Shown piece by piece: positions 12,437 to 24,756 of a stretch of 64,000 nt of DNA. Source of the DNA: Bidens hawaiensis (taxonomy: Eukaryota > Streptophyta > Magnoliopsida > Asterales > Asteraceae). The stretch spans positions 930,001 to 994,000 of the forward strand of contig JAIQDT010000061.1 in the NCBI GenBank assembly GCA_021521415.1. The letters are read 5' to 3'. The translations under genes and the position numbers were made by a program. The notes beneath the pieces were generated by a model. That model was not told the origin of the DNA. It did not search any database and saw only the letters and a program-made list of their open reading frames with translations. How positions within the stretch are numbered: the stretch's first letter is position 1; the number at the start of each line of letters is the position of its first letter.

Positions 12437-13220
12437 TGATCAAGCTGTTTACTCGATTGGCAATCCATGCTTGATAGAAGAATACTCTTGCTAGATGAAG
12501 TGTAGCTTGCTCGAAGCCTTAACACTTAGAGGAATCAACCATTTAAGGTTCAGAACCATGCTCGAAGTAGTAAATCATGCTCGATCGTACCATACTCACA
12601 AACAATGAAACATCTCTAAAGAATCTTGGATTATTGATCAACTTTTCCTTAACTTGAGTGTTTTCACTTGATTTGAAGCAAGAAATTTTCAATGAAATTC
12701 AAGAATTTTAATTTTAATTGTGAGAACCGAGCCCCGGTGCGGAAACGTGAATACTGTTCATTATTAACGGAGGAGCTCGGATCTGAGCTAGGATCGAATT
12801 GTATTCGCTCTTGAGAGGGGGTTTTGGACGGATGAGTGGTGTTTGGGAGAGAGCCTGAATCGATTACAATGAACAATAGACTGGATGAACAAATATATGC
12901 AATCGAAACATAAAGATAAAGAAGTGGCAGTATGATTTCATTTATCAATAGATTATCATACATGGCACTCAGACATACAATAAAGATCAGCCACCTCCAG
13001 GAGAGCTCATCCTGGAGGCGGCGGCTCACTTAAAGAGATAAACCCTAGATCTCACACAATACACTCATGCTAGACAAATTAGCAAGTACATCTATTTATA
13101 CTAGTCTAGCATGTCTTGGCCTTCAAGCCATCCACCCTTGGTTGAGACAAAAAATATTAATTATTTTTCACCCATAATTATAATAATTCGATGCGTCGGT
13201 CTAAAATATAAGTCCCAACA
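12437..13220 (-). repeat. 3' LTR of element H
   Basis: Starts TGTTGGGACTTATATTTTAG on the minus strand after a purine tract. A TATA box (minus TATAAATAG) lies at 13092-13100. The stretch open on the minus strand from 13029 to 12664 lies in the transcribed part of the LTR and resembles no protein I know. Confidence 0.55.
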
Positions 13221-13659
13221 ATCTCCCCCTTAGACCGATGCCATCGAATTTCAACTCTATGTGATCAGGAAATAATCTTCCATTCTTCAAATCCGTTTCT
13301 TTCCTTGTAAGTCATCTTCAAACCTTTCCTTTGCTAGGTATGCTCGATGAGTGTCTTCGAGCAGATTTTACTTGGAATATATTCTCTTTCGAAGAATACA
13401 TATTCCCTTTGAGTAAGCTTCGTTCCTCTTGACTTGTTCAAGCTTTGCTCGAATAAGTCCATCGAGCAAGCTCATTCTTCTTGATGTCTTCAGCCTTTCT
13501 TATTCAGTAGTCTTTAGCATGCTCGGATGTAAATCTTGCTCGGTAACTGAACTGTGCTCGAAGTCCTTGCTTTGATCATGTGCCATCCTCTTATTGCATC
13601 CATGCTCGTCCCCATGTGCTCGAACATCCTGTGCTCGTAACACTTGGTTAAAACCTGTA

Positions 13660-14091
13660 TGATCAAGCTGTTTGCTCGATTGGCAATCCATGCTCGATAG
13701 AAGAATACTCTTGCTAGATGAAGTGTAGCTTGCTCGAAGCCTTAACACTTAAAGGAATCAACCATTTAAGGTTCAGAACCTTGCTCGAAGTAGTAAATCA
13801 TGCTCGATCGTACCATACTCACAAACAATGAAACATCTCTAAAGAATCTTGGATTATTGATCAACTTTTTCTTAACTTGAGTGTTTTCACTTGATTTGAA
13901 GCAAGCAATTTGCAATGAAATTCAGGAATTTTAATTTTAATTGTGAGAACCGAGCCCCGGTGCGGAAGCGTGAATAATGTTCGTTATTAACAAAGGAGCT
14001 CGGATCTGAGCTAGGATCGAATCATATTCGCTCTTGAGAGGGGGTTTTGGACGGATGAGTGGTGTTTGGGAGAGAGCCTGAATCGATTACA
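13660..14091 (-). repeat. Partial 5' LTR of element H
   Basis: Direct repeat of 12437-12868, with only scattered substitutions. It ends abruptly at 14091 with CGATTACA. Bases 14092-14155 between it and solo LTR S1 hold nothing recognisable. Confidence 0.6.
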
Positions 14092-14155
14092 TTATCATTT
14101 AGAAACATTCAAAATTTTCAAACTGTATCAAAAGTCAACGTAGGGAGTTGAAATA

Positions 14156-16077
14156 TGTAAGCCCCCGAATCCCGGGAATTCTACAGTTGGTGATCTTGCA
14201 ATAAACTTACAAAATTCTTAAACTCAAGACAGTTCATTTCATTTCAAAAACCAGTTCAGAGTATAAATCAACGGAAAATCATAATTATTAAAACAAGTTC
14301 CCAAAACCCGGGAATTATGCCCAAAACCAAATTTTAATGTACTTAGTAATAATTGAAAAGAACAATGTTCATTAATAAAACTTTCCGACTAGATATGCCT
14401 TCCACTGTCCAAGTAGCCTCGAGCACGTTCAAGTGGTAATGCATCCTCCTCCAAACCTAAAACTCACACTAACATACATACAAAGCTAGCTTGAGCTGAG
14501 TGAGTTCAAGTTTTTAATAATTGACATTTATATAAATCATTCCAGTAGTTTAAAATAAAACGGGATATGAACAGTTAGGCCATCATAAACGATAAGTGAT
14601 CATACCTATATATATAATCACATCTCTACGAATAACATCCAAGTATTAACATCAGGGTCGAGCACACGTACAACCCAAACACGTAACATTCCATCCAACG
14701 TATGCAAACACAAAGTAGGCATATGCAAACATCCTAGTCGATAATGACTAATTAACATCGCCAATTATTGGCCATAAAATAACACATATATAAACTTACA
14801 AATATCATCTCAAGGCATACTCTATACAAGTAAGCCCATGCAAAATAGTTTAAACTGTTCATCAAGCAAAAACAGTTAGGTGTGTATGCTAGCCCAAAAC
14901 TTGAAAAGAGTGAAAAGGGGCATTATGAACACACCTGACACAAGGCACGAAATCACCACGAGCTAGAGAACTCCTAAGTATCCCCACAACTCAAACGCCT
15001 GTCGGTTTACATACAATCATTACTAACGACACCGAATGGACTCGTTTATCCTATGAGGCGTTTTAACATGGTTCAAGTTCCCTAAACCCTCGACCTCACC
15101 ACGTTCGATTAATACAGCCCCCGGGGCCTTATATTTACCAAAAAGACCCATAGTTACTCCCTAGAACAAAGAATTCCCAAATTACCCCCGGAAGCACTAG
15201 GTGAGACTAACATGCGCGTTTAAGAGTTGTTTAGGCAATTAACATCTAAATCAGCCCCGTGCGGACCCAATATGATGAATTCACAGCCAACAAGTTCACA
15301 CGATGCTACACAAGTTGAATGGGTCGGTAACCCGCAAGCACAACGCACCAACTATTTAATAAACGCGAATGCGCGTTGTACCGACCCGTTTGAGTAACCG
15401 ACAACCAATTCAGCCCCATTACCTTTAAAAATCAGTTTCTTACAGCCCACAATTCATACCGAGGCTATAACATTCGAGTTGGTTGTTAGTTGCCTCAAAC
15501 AACGCGCTAGACATCACAATTCACAAACTAGTTAACCGAATTCTAGTTTTCACATCATCAACAATTGACCAACCTAACAAATGCCAAAAATTTACGATAC
15601 TCAAGCATGATATACAAGACATACCTAGGAAGATTATGGAGCAAAAAACTTAACCAAAACAGCCCCGAAAATGCTAGAATGGACAGCCACCCGGTAAGCC
15701 TAAAACACGCGATTTAACGATCAATAAGTGAGTTATAATGAACAATTAAGGTGTAAAAGACTTGAGGGAACATGGGATAACCTTCAATTGAAGTTTTACG
15801 CCCTAAACTTGGCTGAAAAAAAGAAAATCGGGGGTGGGGGTGGCCTGCTGTGCGCCGATCGGACAAAGAGAGGAGAAGGGATTAGGGTTTTGTTTATATT
15901 ATGAAACTTTTACACTCTAACCCCTCCAATATAAAAGATGCGATACTTGGTTAGAAAGTTTAATTAGTTTAACGTACCGGGAAGATGAGAAGGTCTCCGA
16001 GAAACGCCAGATAAATCCGAGAGATGTACACAACTTTACATGTTTAAATCATTTAACCGAAAGTAACGGGCGTTACA
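14156..16077 (-). mobile_element. Gypsy-type solo LTR S1 (1.9 kb)
   Basis: On the minus strand it starts TGTAACGCCCGTTAC at 16077 and ends GGGGGCTTACA at 14156. Exact 5-bp duplications AAATA flank it (14151-14155 and 16078-16082). A TATA box (minus TATAAACA) lies near 15891-15898, followed by a leader with ACCCTAATCCC. There is no coding sequence. The part from 15406 onward also occurs in the duplicated block inside copia C (24757-25430). Confidence 0.85.
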
Positions 16078-17735
16078 AAATATCTATGAACCAACCTTTA
16101 GTTTCAAATAACGAACATAATCAATAAATAAAGTGAGTGATGAGTTTTTAATGGAGATTATTTCAAAAAGTCAAATTTAATGGTAAAAATTTAATTAATG
16201 GAAAATTTAATTTAATAATGAGAATTAAATTTGGATGATGAAAAATTAATTTATTATCGATAAAATTTGCAATATTTGAATTTTAATAATAAAGACTTAT
16301 GGAAAGGAAGTTGTGAAAAGTAACATGAGAAAAAGCAAGAGATAATAAAATATTTATAGTTTAAAGTTGAGGATAAGGATTTAAATGCACTTAGAAATTT
16401 ATAGTTTGAGAATATTGATACAAACAAAAAAAGATAAATTTAAATAATATTTTAATGGATATGAGTTAGTATAAGATAATTTAAATAATATTTTGTCAAG
16501 CTTAGCAGTCGTTTGATTAACGGAATACATCAGCAAACTCCTTGTTGATCCTAGTAGTCGAATAGCAATCACGAGAAATAGGTGAACGACGTTGAATATG
16601 ACGATGATTTCCTAGGGAAGACAATCTACGAGGACCAAGGATGAAATTTAGTTGAGATGATGGGTAAGTTGTATGAATAAGTTGATGTGATATAATAGAG
16701 AAGTATACCTACATATGATTGTGTAAGTGATGACTCGAGAACGAGTCGGGATTTAAAATAATGTGAGAAATTTTGGAGATATTTAATTTAATAAATAATG
16801 TATATAAAATTTTCAAAACTAAAAATGTTATTCGGTTGGGCTTTCCATTGGCTTCCTATGGTAACTCAAGAACCCAATTTTACTAACGAAACATGTTCAA
16901 TGAGTTGGCCTCCCATGAGCTTTACATGGCAATTTGATTGACCCAACTAAATAAAGCAACATAATTTTTTATAAATTAGGCCTCCCATGAGCGTTCCTTG
17001 GCAATTTATTGGCCTAATTAAAATAACGAGTAACAAACAATTGAGTTGGTCAGCCCATTAGCGTTTACATAGCATTTAACTGACCGAACTAATTAACGAA
17101 TTATCAAATCAATGGAGTTGGTCGGACCATGAGCGTTACATGGAATTTAACCAACCCAACTAAATATCGAACCAAAGAATCAAATAGGAGCAGTTGGTGT
17201 ATCTCGGGAACCACCTCGGACGATACGTTCCAATCCAAAAATCAAATCGAAAATGGTTTAAGAAAGGGATAGCTGGAGTGCCCATGGATTCCATAGATTT
17301 TTCCCCAAACTAAGCATTTAAAATAATTTAAAAACACAATTTGGAAGTATAATCGTTTAGCCGGTTATGTTTATCACGTAACCGTTTAGCTGATTACGGG
17401 TACCACTTAAAGTTACGGTTTTACGACATTCGTCACACCCCCATGCTTCAGGGTGAAGGAGCAAAACAAAACACGGGAATTCTTAAGGAATTTCCCACAA
17501 TAAAAGGCAATCTACCAAAAATAAGAGGATTTAAAAATATTTTGAAAGTGAGGCGTAACCTCGGAATTCGTGTGTGTGTCCAATACATAAATAAGATAAA
17601 TGCAATAAAATAATTAATCTAAGCAAGCTGTAAACAAATTTTTTTTAATAGCACATAAGGCAATTCAGATAAGCACGTATAGGGTTCCTACCATATGTCT
17701 ATGACCATTTCTAACGACCTATCTTATAACCTTCG
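16078..17735. repeat. AT-rich non-coding interior with hairpin array
   Basis: No open frame of significance. It lies between S1 and the primer-binding site of the LTR at 17751, so it is probably the non-coding interior of that element (a LARD-like arrangement). 16475-16815 is absent from the copy at 24757-27909. 16830-17165 holds the tandem hairpin array. A sequence resembling another LTR edge (TCACACCCCCATGC) occurs at about 17434. Confidence 0.55.
16830..17165. repeat. Tandem array of five hairpin units
   Basis: Five imperfect units of about 70 bp, each of the form GAGTTGG(T/C)C ... CATGAGCGTT ... GACCCAACT. The two ends of a unit are complementary. In the third unit both ends change together (TTAGGCC with GGCCTAA), and in the fourth (GTCAG with CTGAC). 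A second copy lies at about 25875-26210. Confidence 0.6.
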
Positions 17736-17736
17736 G

Positions 17737-17748
17737 CTCTGATATCAA
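17737..17748 (-). other. Primer-binding site next to LTR 17751-19330
   Basis: Minus strand TGATATCAGAGC differs by one base from the initiator-Met tRNA site TGGTATCAGAGC and stands two bases from the LTR end. Confidence 0.7.
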
Positions 17749-17750
17749 TC

Positions 17751-19330
17751 TGTCACACCCCAACCTAAGGCGGAAATGCCGGGGGCGTGATCCGATTGCT
17801 CATAGCTCGAAGATACGGCCATACATAAAAGGCGACAATATCTAATTGATTATTTTATTGAAAATAAATACACACAATATCCAAATAGAACAAACAATTT
17901 AAATACATGAATGTAAACTCAAATAATGGTTATCTTGTTTATATCCTAAGGTCTAGTCTATATGTCCAACTTCAGTCTTCAATATAAAGCAACCTGCATA
18001 TGCGTAGAAAATGGAGTTTGTCAACAACACATGTTGAGTAAGATGATCACAAATTTTGACACAACAAATAGTTATATAATAAATAAATAATATATAATAA
18101 TTGATAAGTGTTTAAAGCGCAAGCCAATCTATGTGGTAATAATCAATCAAACCATAACAAACCATGTATATAACCAAATCGTGCAAGTGTGCCAATGAAT
18201 CGTTGCCAAGCGAATCAGACATTGATTTCAATGACTAATTTTATCGTTTTACCTTCGCCAAGCGAATCAGGCTCCGGTACTATGACGGTCGTATGATCAT
18301 ACTAATGAGAACCATATACAAAGGGTAAACGTTGGACCTCTCCAAATGTTGTCAAGTAAACAATTAAACATATAGCAATTAGCAAATAGCATTCAACTGA
18401 TATTCACACAATTATTACCTTTGCGATTTTGTGTATATATATAGGATAGAAAATGTGAGTAAGTACGCATATGTCCCCAAAACGTTTGAAAACAGTGTAT
18501 AAAAAGGAGAATGATGAAACTCACCTTAGATTAAAGGCAAGTGATTAATAATTAAGATAAACGAACTAATGATTAAGCGAGTCGTCATCTATGCGTCGAA
18601 CGAGATTAATGATCAGAACCTGAAACCGGAAAGTGAAAGGATCGATGAGAAACGGATATCAAAGGTCTTAAAGCAAGCAAAGTCAATGAAAAAGTCTTGT
18701 TTCTTCAACGAATATGCAAAAACCGAAGGGTTTGATGACGATCAGAGGCTAATGACGGCTGAGAAGGCTCCTCTAGGGTTTGTGTAAAGTGTTATGGAAG
18801 GAGATTAAGGGTTGTTTATATAGAGATTACAAAAACGAACTATTTATGGGCTTTTTACTTGTTTAAGGAAGTATATGCGATTTAAAGGAAATAATCATCG
18901 ATTTATTCATAAAGATCTGATCTTGGGTAGGGAAAACGAATTAGAACTTGTATTTTAGTTATATTATGATTACTTGATCATTACTTCTCTCAAACATACC
19001 TAATATAATCGATTTTATACCATAAACTAGCTAGAAAACAAGATCGGACCAAGGATTCTGCCCAGATACCTCATAGCGTCGCGTGGCTAGCCCCTAGGGG
19101 TGCTACCGCGCAGTGCACCGGAGTCCCATGGGTTGGAGTTTGAAATTTGACACATATGAACCTTGTAGTTTCTAAATTGGTCAAATATTCAACATTCTAT
19201 GATTAAAACAAGAATTAAGCAACATGGAAAAAGCAAAGGGCCAAAAATGAATATTAGAAACTTAAAATCTTATAAATACTTGATTTTAAACTAATAATAA
19301 AGATCTAAAATATTTTCCGGACGTGTTACA
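17751..19330 (-). repeat. Gypsy-type 5' LTR that cuts G1 RNase H
   Basis: On the minus strand it starts TGTAACACGTCCGG at 19330 and ends GGGGTGTGACA at 17751, with a primer-binding site after it. A TATA box (minus CTATATAAACAAC) lies at 18811-18823, followed by a leader with ACACAAACCCTAGAGG. The 72-codon plus-strand frame at 18569-18787 is the antisense of this leader. The LTR interrupts G1 RNase H at 19331. Its matching 3' LTR and the rest of G1 (integrase) were not found to the left. Confidence 0.75.
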
Positions 19331-21022
19331 CGCAAACGAATACAGTTTAGAAAATCTGAAATGTTATAGTAACGATGTCGCAAGTTTCGCCGTATAGATA
19401 ATGTCGCTATATCTTCGGGCAAAGACGACAACGGCTAATTCTAAGTCGTGTGTTGGGTAGTTTACTTCATTTACTTCAATTGAGGTGAGGCATAAGCGAT
19501 AACCTTCCCATGTTACATTAACACGTAGCCTAGGCCTTTTTTTGAGGCATCGCTATAGACTTGGTAACCTCCTGATCCAGAAGGGAGAGTGGGTGCCAGA
19601 GCTGATACAAGTCGTTTCTTCAATTCATCAAAGTTTTTCTCTTGTTCTTCCTTCCATGAGTACTTTACTCCTTTCCTCAAGAGTTTCGTGAGAGGTAAAG
19701 AAATGACAGAAATTACTTCAACAAATCTTCGGTAATAGCCAGCAAGACCCACGAAACTTCGTATCTCGGTAACAGAAGTGGGTCTAGGCCAATTCGTAAT
19801 AGATTTGATCTTTGCTAGGTCCACCATGATTCCTTCTGCGGATATGACATGACCTAAGAATGCTACTTGGCTATACCAAAATTCACATTTTGAAAAATTT
19901 GCATACAATTTCTTATCTCGCAAAGTTCCAGGTACTGCATGTAAATGTGCTTCATGCTCTTCACGGTTCTTAGAATATACTAGAATGTCATCAATAAACA
20001 CAACGACAAATTTTTCGAGAAATTTGGGGAATACACGATTCATCAAATCCATGAAGACTGCAGGGGCATTGGTTAGTCCAAAGGTCTTAACTAAGAATTC
20101 ATAATGGCCGTAGTGAGTGCGAAAGGTAGTCTTTGGAACATCATCTTACTTGATCTTCAGTTGACGATAACCGGACCTTAGATCGATCTTTGAGAAGAAT
20201 TGAACACCTTGTAGCTGGTCAAATAGATCATCTATGAGAGGCCAGGGATAACAATTTCGGACAATGATCTTGTTTAGTTCTCGATAATCTATGCAAAATA
20301 GCATAGTTCCGTCTTTCTTCTTTACTAACAAGACTGGCACTCCCCATGGTGAGACACTTAGTTGGATGAACCCTAGATTTAGCCATTCTAGTAATTGTTC
20401 TTTGTGTTCTTTCAGTTCTAAGGGTGCCACATGATATGATGCTTTATAAATAGGTTCGGCTCTAGGAATAAGATCAATGGTGAATTCTACTTCACGGTCT
20501 GGTTAAAGGCCATGTAATTCTTTTGGAAATACATCTGTATATTCACATACAACCGGATGGATATATATGGTTGGTTCCTCACATGAATCAGATTTGACAG
20601 ATGCTAGAAATCCTTCACAACTGTGTGATAGAAATTTTTGGGCTTTAAGTGCCAAAATAATGTTAAGAGATTTGTGGAGTGGAGTTCCGTGATATATAAA
20701 ATCTAGACACTGAAGATCACCGAAAATAATACGTTGAGAATAACAATATATAGTAATATAATGTTGAGACAACCAATCTATTCTGAGAATAACATTGAAT
20801 TCTAACATATGCATCGGTAAAGGTTCGCATTATACACAGCAGATTCAACACGAATAGGACAATCTTTATATACGTGAGTGATTACGAATGAATTATTCAT
20901 CGGAGTAGAGATTGTCAGAATATGATCTAACAGAGTCGGCCTAATCGTAAGGTACTTAGTAAACGAGTTCGATACTATAGAATGGGATGCTCCTATATCG
21001 AATAGCACATAGATACTACGTT
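19331..21022 (-). pseudogene. Gypsy G1 protease, reverse transcriptase and RNase H
   Basis: Middle part of a Ty3/gypsy polyprotein. Protease active site LFDIGASHS lies at about 21008-20980 (usual DTGA/DSGA altered to DIGA). It is followed by VILRIDWLSQH, a connecting block, and RT from about 20430 ([34 protein letters not shown]). The catalytic [11 protein letters not shown] box lies at about 20000. The thumb and RNase H blocks follow ([38 protein letters not shown]). Decayed RNase H continues to 19331, where an LTR cuts it. Stops lie at about 20503 and 20143. The sequence type suggests a Tekay-like chromovirus. Integrase is missing. Confidence 0.92.
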
Positions 21023-21426
21023 TGTTAGGATATGTATGTCTATAGCTAGAATCTGTATTAAAAAGTATGCTTAAATGTCATATGTATTTGTTAGTATCAT
21101 GTTAGCACATAAGTCCTTGAGTCCTCATAACATATGCGCCGTGTATCTTATACGCCCCAAGAGTGCTTTCAAGTCAATCTTATAAATAGGTGAACTTATG
21201 CGTTAATTAGGAGCTTTCGGTTATTCAAGTCAGATACTACAGAGAGAAACTAGAGAGAGAAAGTGCCCAATATTATCATATCTTGTAATCCTTTGAGTTT
21301 ATTAATGAAAGATGGACTTAATGTTACTTGGGATCTTCCAATCTCGTTGTTTTCCGCACCTTGTGATATAATCGATAACATTTCAGATCCTTAGGAGTGT
21401 TCACGTCACCCTCACAAGTTCTTTCA
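21023..21426 (+). repeat. 5' LTR of copia C
   Basis: Starts TGTTAGGATATG and ends TTCTTTCA. It matches 33471-33880. A TATA box TATAAATAG lies at 21181-21189. U3 carries CGCATAAG / CATATGCG words, also found in the 5' UTR and post-pol tail of this element. Confidence 0.9.
21181..21189 (+). promoter_or_regulatory. TATA box in the 5' LTR of C
   Basis: TATAAATAG about 150 bp after the LTR start, conserved in the 3' LTR (33645-33653). It is the likely core promoter of the element. Confidence 0.6.
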
Positions 21427-21428
21427 AG

Positions 21429-21440
21429 TGGTATCAGAGC
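21429..21440 (+). other. Primer-binding site of copia C
   Basis: TGGTATCAGAGC, complementary to the 3' end of initiator-Met tRNA, two bases after the LTR. Confidence 0.9.
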
Positions 21441-21789
21441 CTTTTGGCTCGTTATTTGCTTGGATATCACAAGTTTTACTCTTTTCTTTCTATCTTCAAT
21501 TTTGACCGTTCGAATTCCTTCAATTTCTCACCAAGTTTTCCTAATATCTTTATGACAAACCCTTCAAAGGTTCATTCAATTTCATCATCATTTGCTTAAT
21601 CAAATTTTCAAAATTTCATCATGAACTTTCTGAGCGCATATGTTAAATGTTGAAAACATATACGTTGGATGCATATCCGTTGACTGAGTTGGTGGTGACT
21701 TGTTGACTATTCAGACTTATCCGTTGACTTATTCCAAAACATATCCACTATTTGATTTGTATTTTGTTCATTAATTTCACTATCATTGA

Positions 21790-24756
21790 CAACCTAAGTG
21801 CTTTTGTGTCTCAACCTTCTGCTCTACTTCAAAACATCAACCTAGAGAATGAAATGGGGACTTCAAACAAACCCCCAAAGGTTCTCCGTATGGAAGATTA
21901 CCCATCGTAGGTAGATAAATTTAAAACATATGTCCAAGCATTGAACTATGAAACATGGACTGCGGTGGAAGAGGAGTATATTATTCCTAAAATGAGAATT
22001 GAAGCAACTATCGTTTGTCACAAATAGAGGAACATGACAAGGATTCATTCTTGAAGGAAAAGAAAATGTTGAATCTGTTTCAGCAAGCTATCAAGACTGA
22101 AATCTTCCAGCTTCTACAGCATAATGGTTCATGTTATTCGATCTGGCAGGATTTTTTGAATAAGGATTGAGGAAATCCCGACATGAGGAAGAGCAAAATG
22201 GCCTACTCAAGAAAGAGTTTGATATTTTCACACCGGTGAAAGGAGAATCGTTTGCTCAACTGGTTGAACGTTATTGTCATCTTGTTAGTGAGATGAAAAA
22301 CTAGGGAAAGACAAGCCGGGGTACGAGTATATAGATAAATTTGCTAATGCATTTCCAGAATAATGGGGAACATTTATCATGATACAGCAATCAAACCCAA
22401 TTGCTTTTGCTGGCCTCAATCTAGCAAGGTTTATTGAGAAACTCGAAGCACATGAGCTGCAGTTGAGAAAGAAACAGGAGATGAAACCTACTGCTGTATC
22501 TCAAGACATATGTCACTACTACAAGAGTTCTCATTCAGTAGTATCTTCCAGTCCTAAAATACCAATTGCTTTCTGTGCTGAACAGACAGGACATGCCTTC
22601 GTAACAAATGTACCTACTACTCTACAATGAAGTAGTAGCTATTCTGGCCTTGTTCCTATATCTCAAGCATCAAATTCAAGCACTCAAGCGTCTAACACTA
22701 AAGTTCTCCAATGCTATATCACGGTAAGCTTGAAGAATACTGGTGGCTTATCTACTGAATCGTTAAAGAACATATGGCATTTCTGGGATCGGTCTTGGAG
22801 TCATATGAATGTTTGGTTGCCGGGAGGATTGGCAACTAAAACATGACTAAAGAGGATTACGACTAAATAGACCTGGAAGAGATGGAGATGATTATAATTA
22901 GATGGTGTATGGCGAGTGTAATCCGTAGAGCCCAACGTTTCAAAGAGATTATCAGGAAAAATGTGTTGGATGGTTCAACTTCAAAACATGGCTTTGATAA
23001 ATCTAAGGTTAGGTGTTTCCGATGCAAGGAGAAAGGACATTTCAAGAGGGAGTGTACAAGCAAGATTGTGGATGATAACGGGGAAAATCCTTTTGGTAGG
23101 GATTACTACAAACAGGCCATATATCATCGTCCCACACAGAGTGAGACTGAAACATCCAGAGGCAAGAAACCTACTGAAGGATCCACATCACAACAGAAAG
23201 CTGCTACAGCTAAAATGGATAAAGGTTTCAACTCGAACTCCATATTTCAAGCAAATGTGGCAGAAGTGGTTGATTGTGGTGAGCAGGTTGAAAAGGTAGA
23301 AAAGATAGAGGAAAAGGTCATGGTTGATAAGGAAGAGGTTGTGATGATTGAAAATGAGGATCAAGGTTTGGTAAATGATATGAATGAGGTGTTTGTTACT
23401 AAGAAGAAACAAAGTGAGGAGGATGATCAAGTTGTTGTTGATCAAGTTGTTCAAGATGATGAGCTTCCAAGATCTTATGACAAAATTCATATGGTTCCCT
23501 CTGATTACCTTACTTCTTTATTTATCCCTTACATTATTGAGAGTTTTGCAGGTGGTTCAATGGCGAGGAAGTACACATGGTAAGATTGACTTTGGAGAAG
23601 AAGATGTGGAGGAACCAACTACAATGGTGGAATAAATTGATGTGGAGGAGTTAAAGGAGGAAGCTGAAGAAAAGGTTCGAGAGGAACTTGTTGAAGGAAT
23701 AGTTGAAGAGATAACTGACGAAGATTCTGAGATATCGAATGAAGAAAGCTTACCAACAGAACATGCATTCATAGCCAACCAGGTAACTCTAACTTCTAAT
23801 GTGTGTGAAAAATGCGAGTTACCGTGTGATGAATGTGAATTCAAAGATCTAGAAATTAGAGAGTTGAAAAAACATTATCATAATGTTTTGTTGGATCTTA
23901 AATATGTAAAAGAGACATATGCTAAACTACAAACATGTGAAAGAAGCTTTGGGAGAAAATCCTACAAGATGAAAAGACCATCTTGATGCTTAAGCACATG
24001 GTTGAAGATAAGCAAATAGCCATCAACGACATATTGATGAGATTGTAGCTCTCAAACTTGACCAACAAACGCTCAAGATTAAGACAGAGAGAGTAAATTT
24101 GAAGCTTGTTAGTTATGCTGCCTCATCGTATGTTCTCGATCATATCATGACTAGAAACAATCAAAATCTGAGGATGATGTGACCGAGAACATAAAATCAA
24201 ATTTGGATTATCATGCAGTTCCGCCACCCATGTGGAACGCTTATGTTCCTATGAAACTGAAAGGTTTCAAAAAGGCATTGAATATGGAAGTCAAAACTCC
24301 ACTTCATGATACCACAATGTCTGTTAATGAAGATATTGTTGCTTCTAAAAATCTTGATAATGACAGTTCGGATTGTGATGGTTCAACCGGGATTAAGGTT
24401 GCTGTGTCTGTTCTAACCAAGGAACCAGTTAAAGTTCATGTGTTAGAAAAAAAAATGATGTTGAGTCGAAGGGATTTGCTGAAACCAGTTTTTACCATAA
24501 GCAATCTCATCGAGTTAACAAAATGACACCTGTTAAAAAGATTGTGTTTGTTCATGGAAAAACTTCTGAGTCTCTGAAAGAGGCTGTTTTTAGAAACCAA
24601 TCAAACCAAGAATTTTATCAGTTAAAAGCTTAGCGTGAAAGTGCTGAAACGGCACCTCAGATCACTAAGTTTGTTGATCGGAGGCGATGTTTCAACTGCA
24701 ATGGAGTTGGGCATATATTTTATGCGTGTCCTAATAGATTCAAGCATGATCATGTT
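21790..24756 (+). pseudogene. Copia C gag
   Basis: Decayed SIRE-type Gag, the nucleocapsid protein of the element. The start ATG seen in the related element E (50909) is lost here. Recognisable parts are the capsid-like domain (MEDYPSW-like start, YVQALNYETWT, EWGTFI, QQSNPIAFAGLNLA), a CCHC zinc knuckle CFRCKEKGHFKREC at about 23021-23060, a long acidic and lysine-rich stretch (23270-23990), PPMWNAYVPMKLKG at about 24215, and a second knuckle CFNCNGVGHIFYAC at about 24690-24730. Many stops and shifts. It ends at 24756 where the duplicated block begins. Confidence 0.85.

Larger units (their letters stand above)
12437..14091 (-). mobile_element. Small non-autonomous LTR element H
   Basis: Two 432-bp direct copies (12437-12868 and 13660-14091), about 97% alike by eye, flank non-coding DNA. 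A purine tract (minus AAGGGGGAGAT) at 13221-13231 precedes an LTR start TGTTGGGACTT at 13220. I read this as a minus-strand element: 3' LTR 13220-12437 (about 784 bp), internal domain 13659-13232 (about 430 bp) and a 5' LTR lacking its first 350 bp. There is no pol. Internal DNA and LTR tail are full of GCTCGA words. I found neither a standard primer site nor a target duplication, so the borders are provisional. Confidence 0.55.

Noticed and set aside
12664..13029. 121-codon minus-strand frame as a gene
   Set aside because: It lies in the transcribed part of the H LTR, has no known domain, and is only partly shared by the second LTR copy.
18569..18787. 72-codon frame conserved at 27619-27837 as a possible small gene
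   Set aside because: It lies antisense to the transcribed leader of a gypsy-type LTR. Its conservation is explained by the block duplication.
23188..23844. Minus-strand frames in copia C gag
   Set aside because: Antisense of the acidic, low-complexity Gag stretch on the plus strand.
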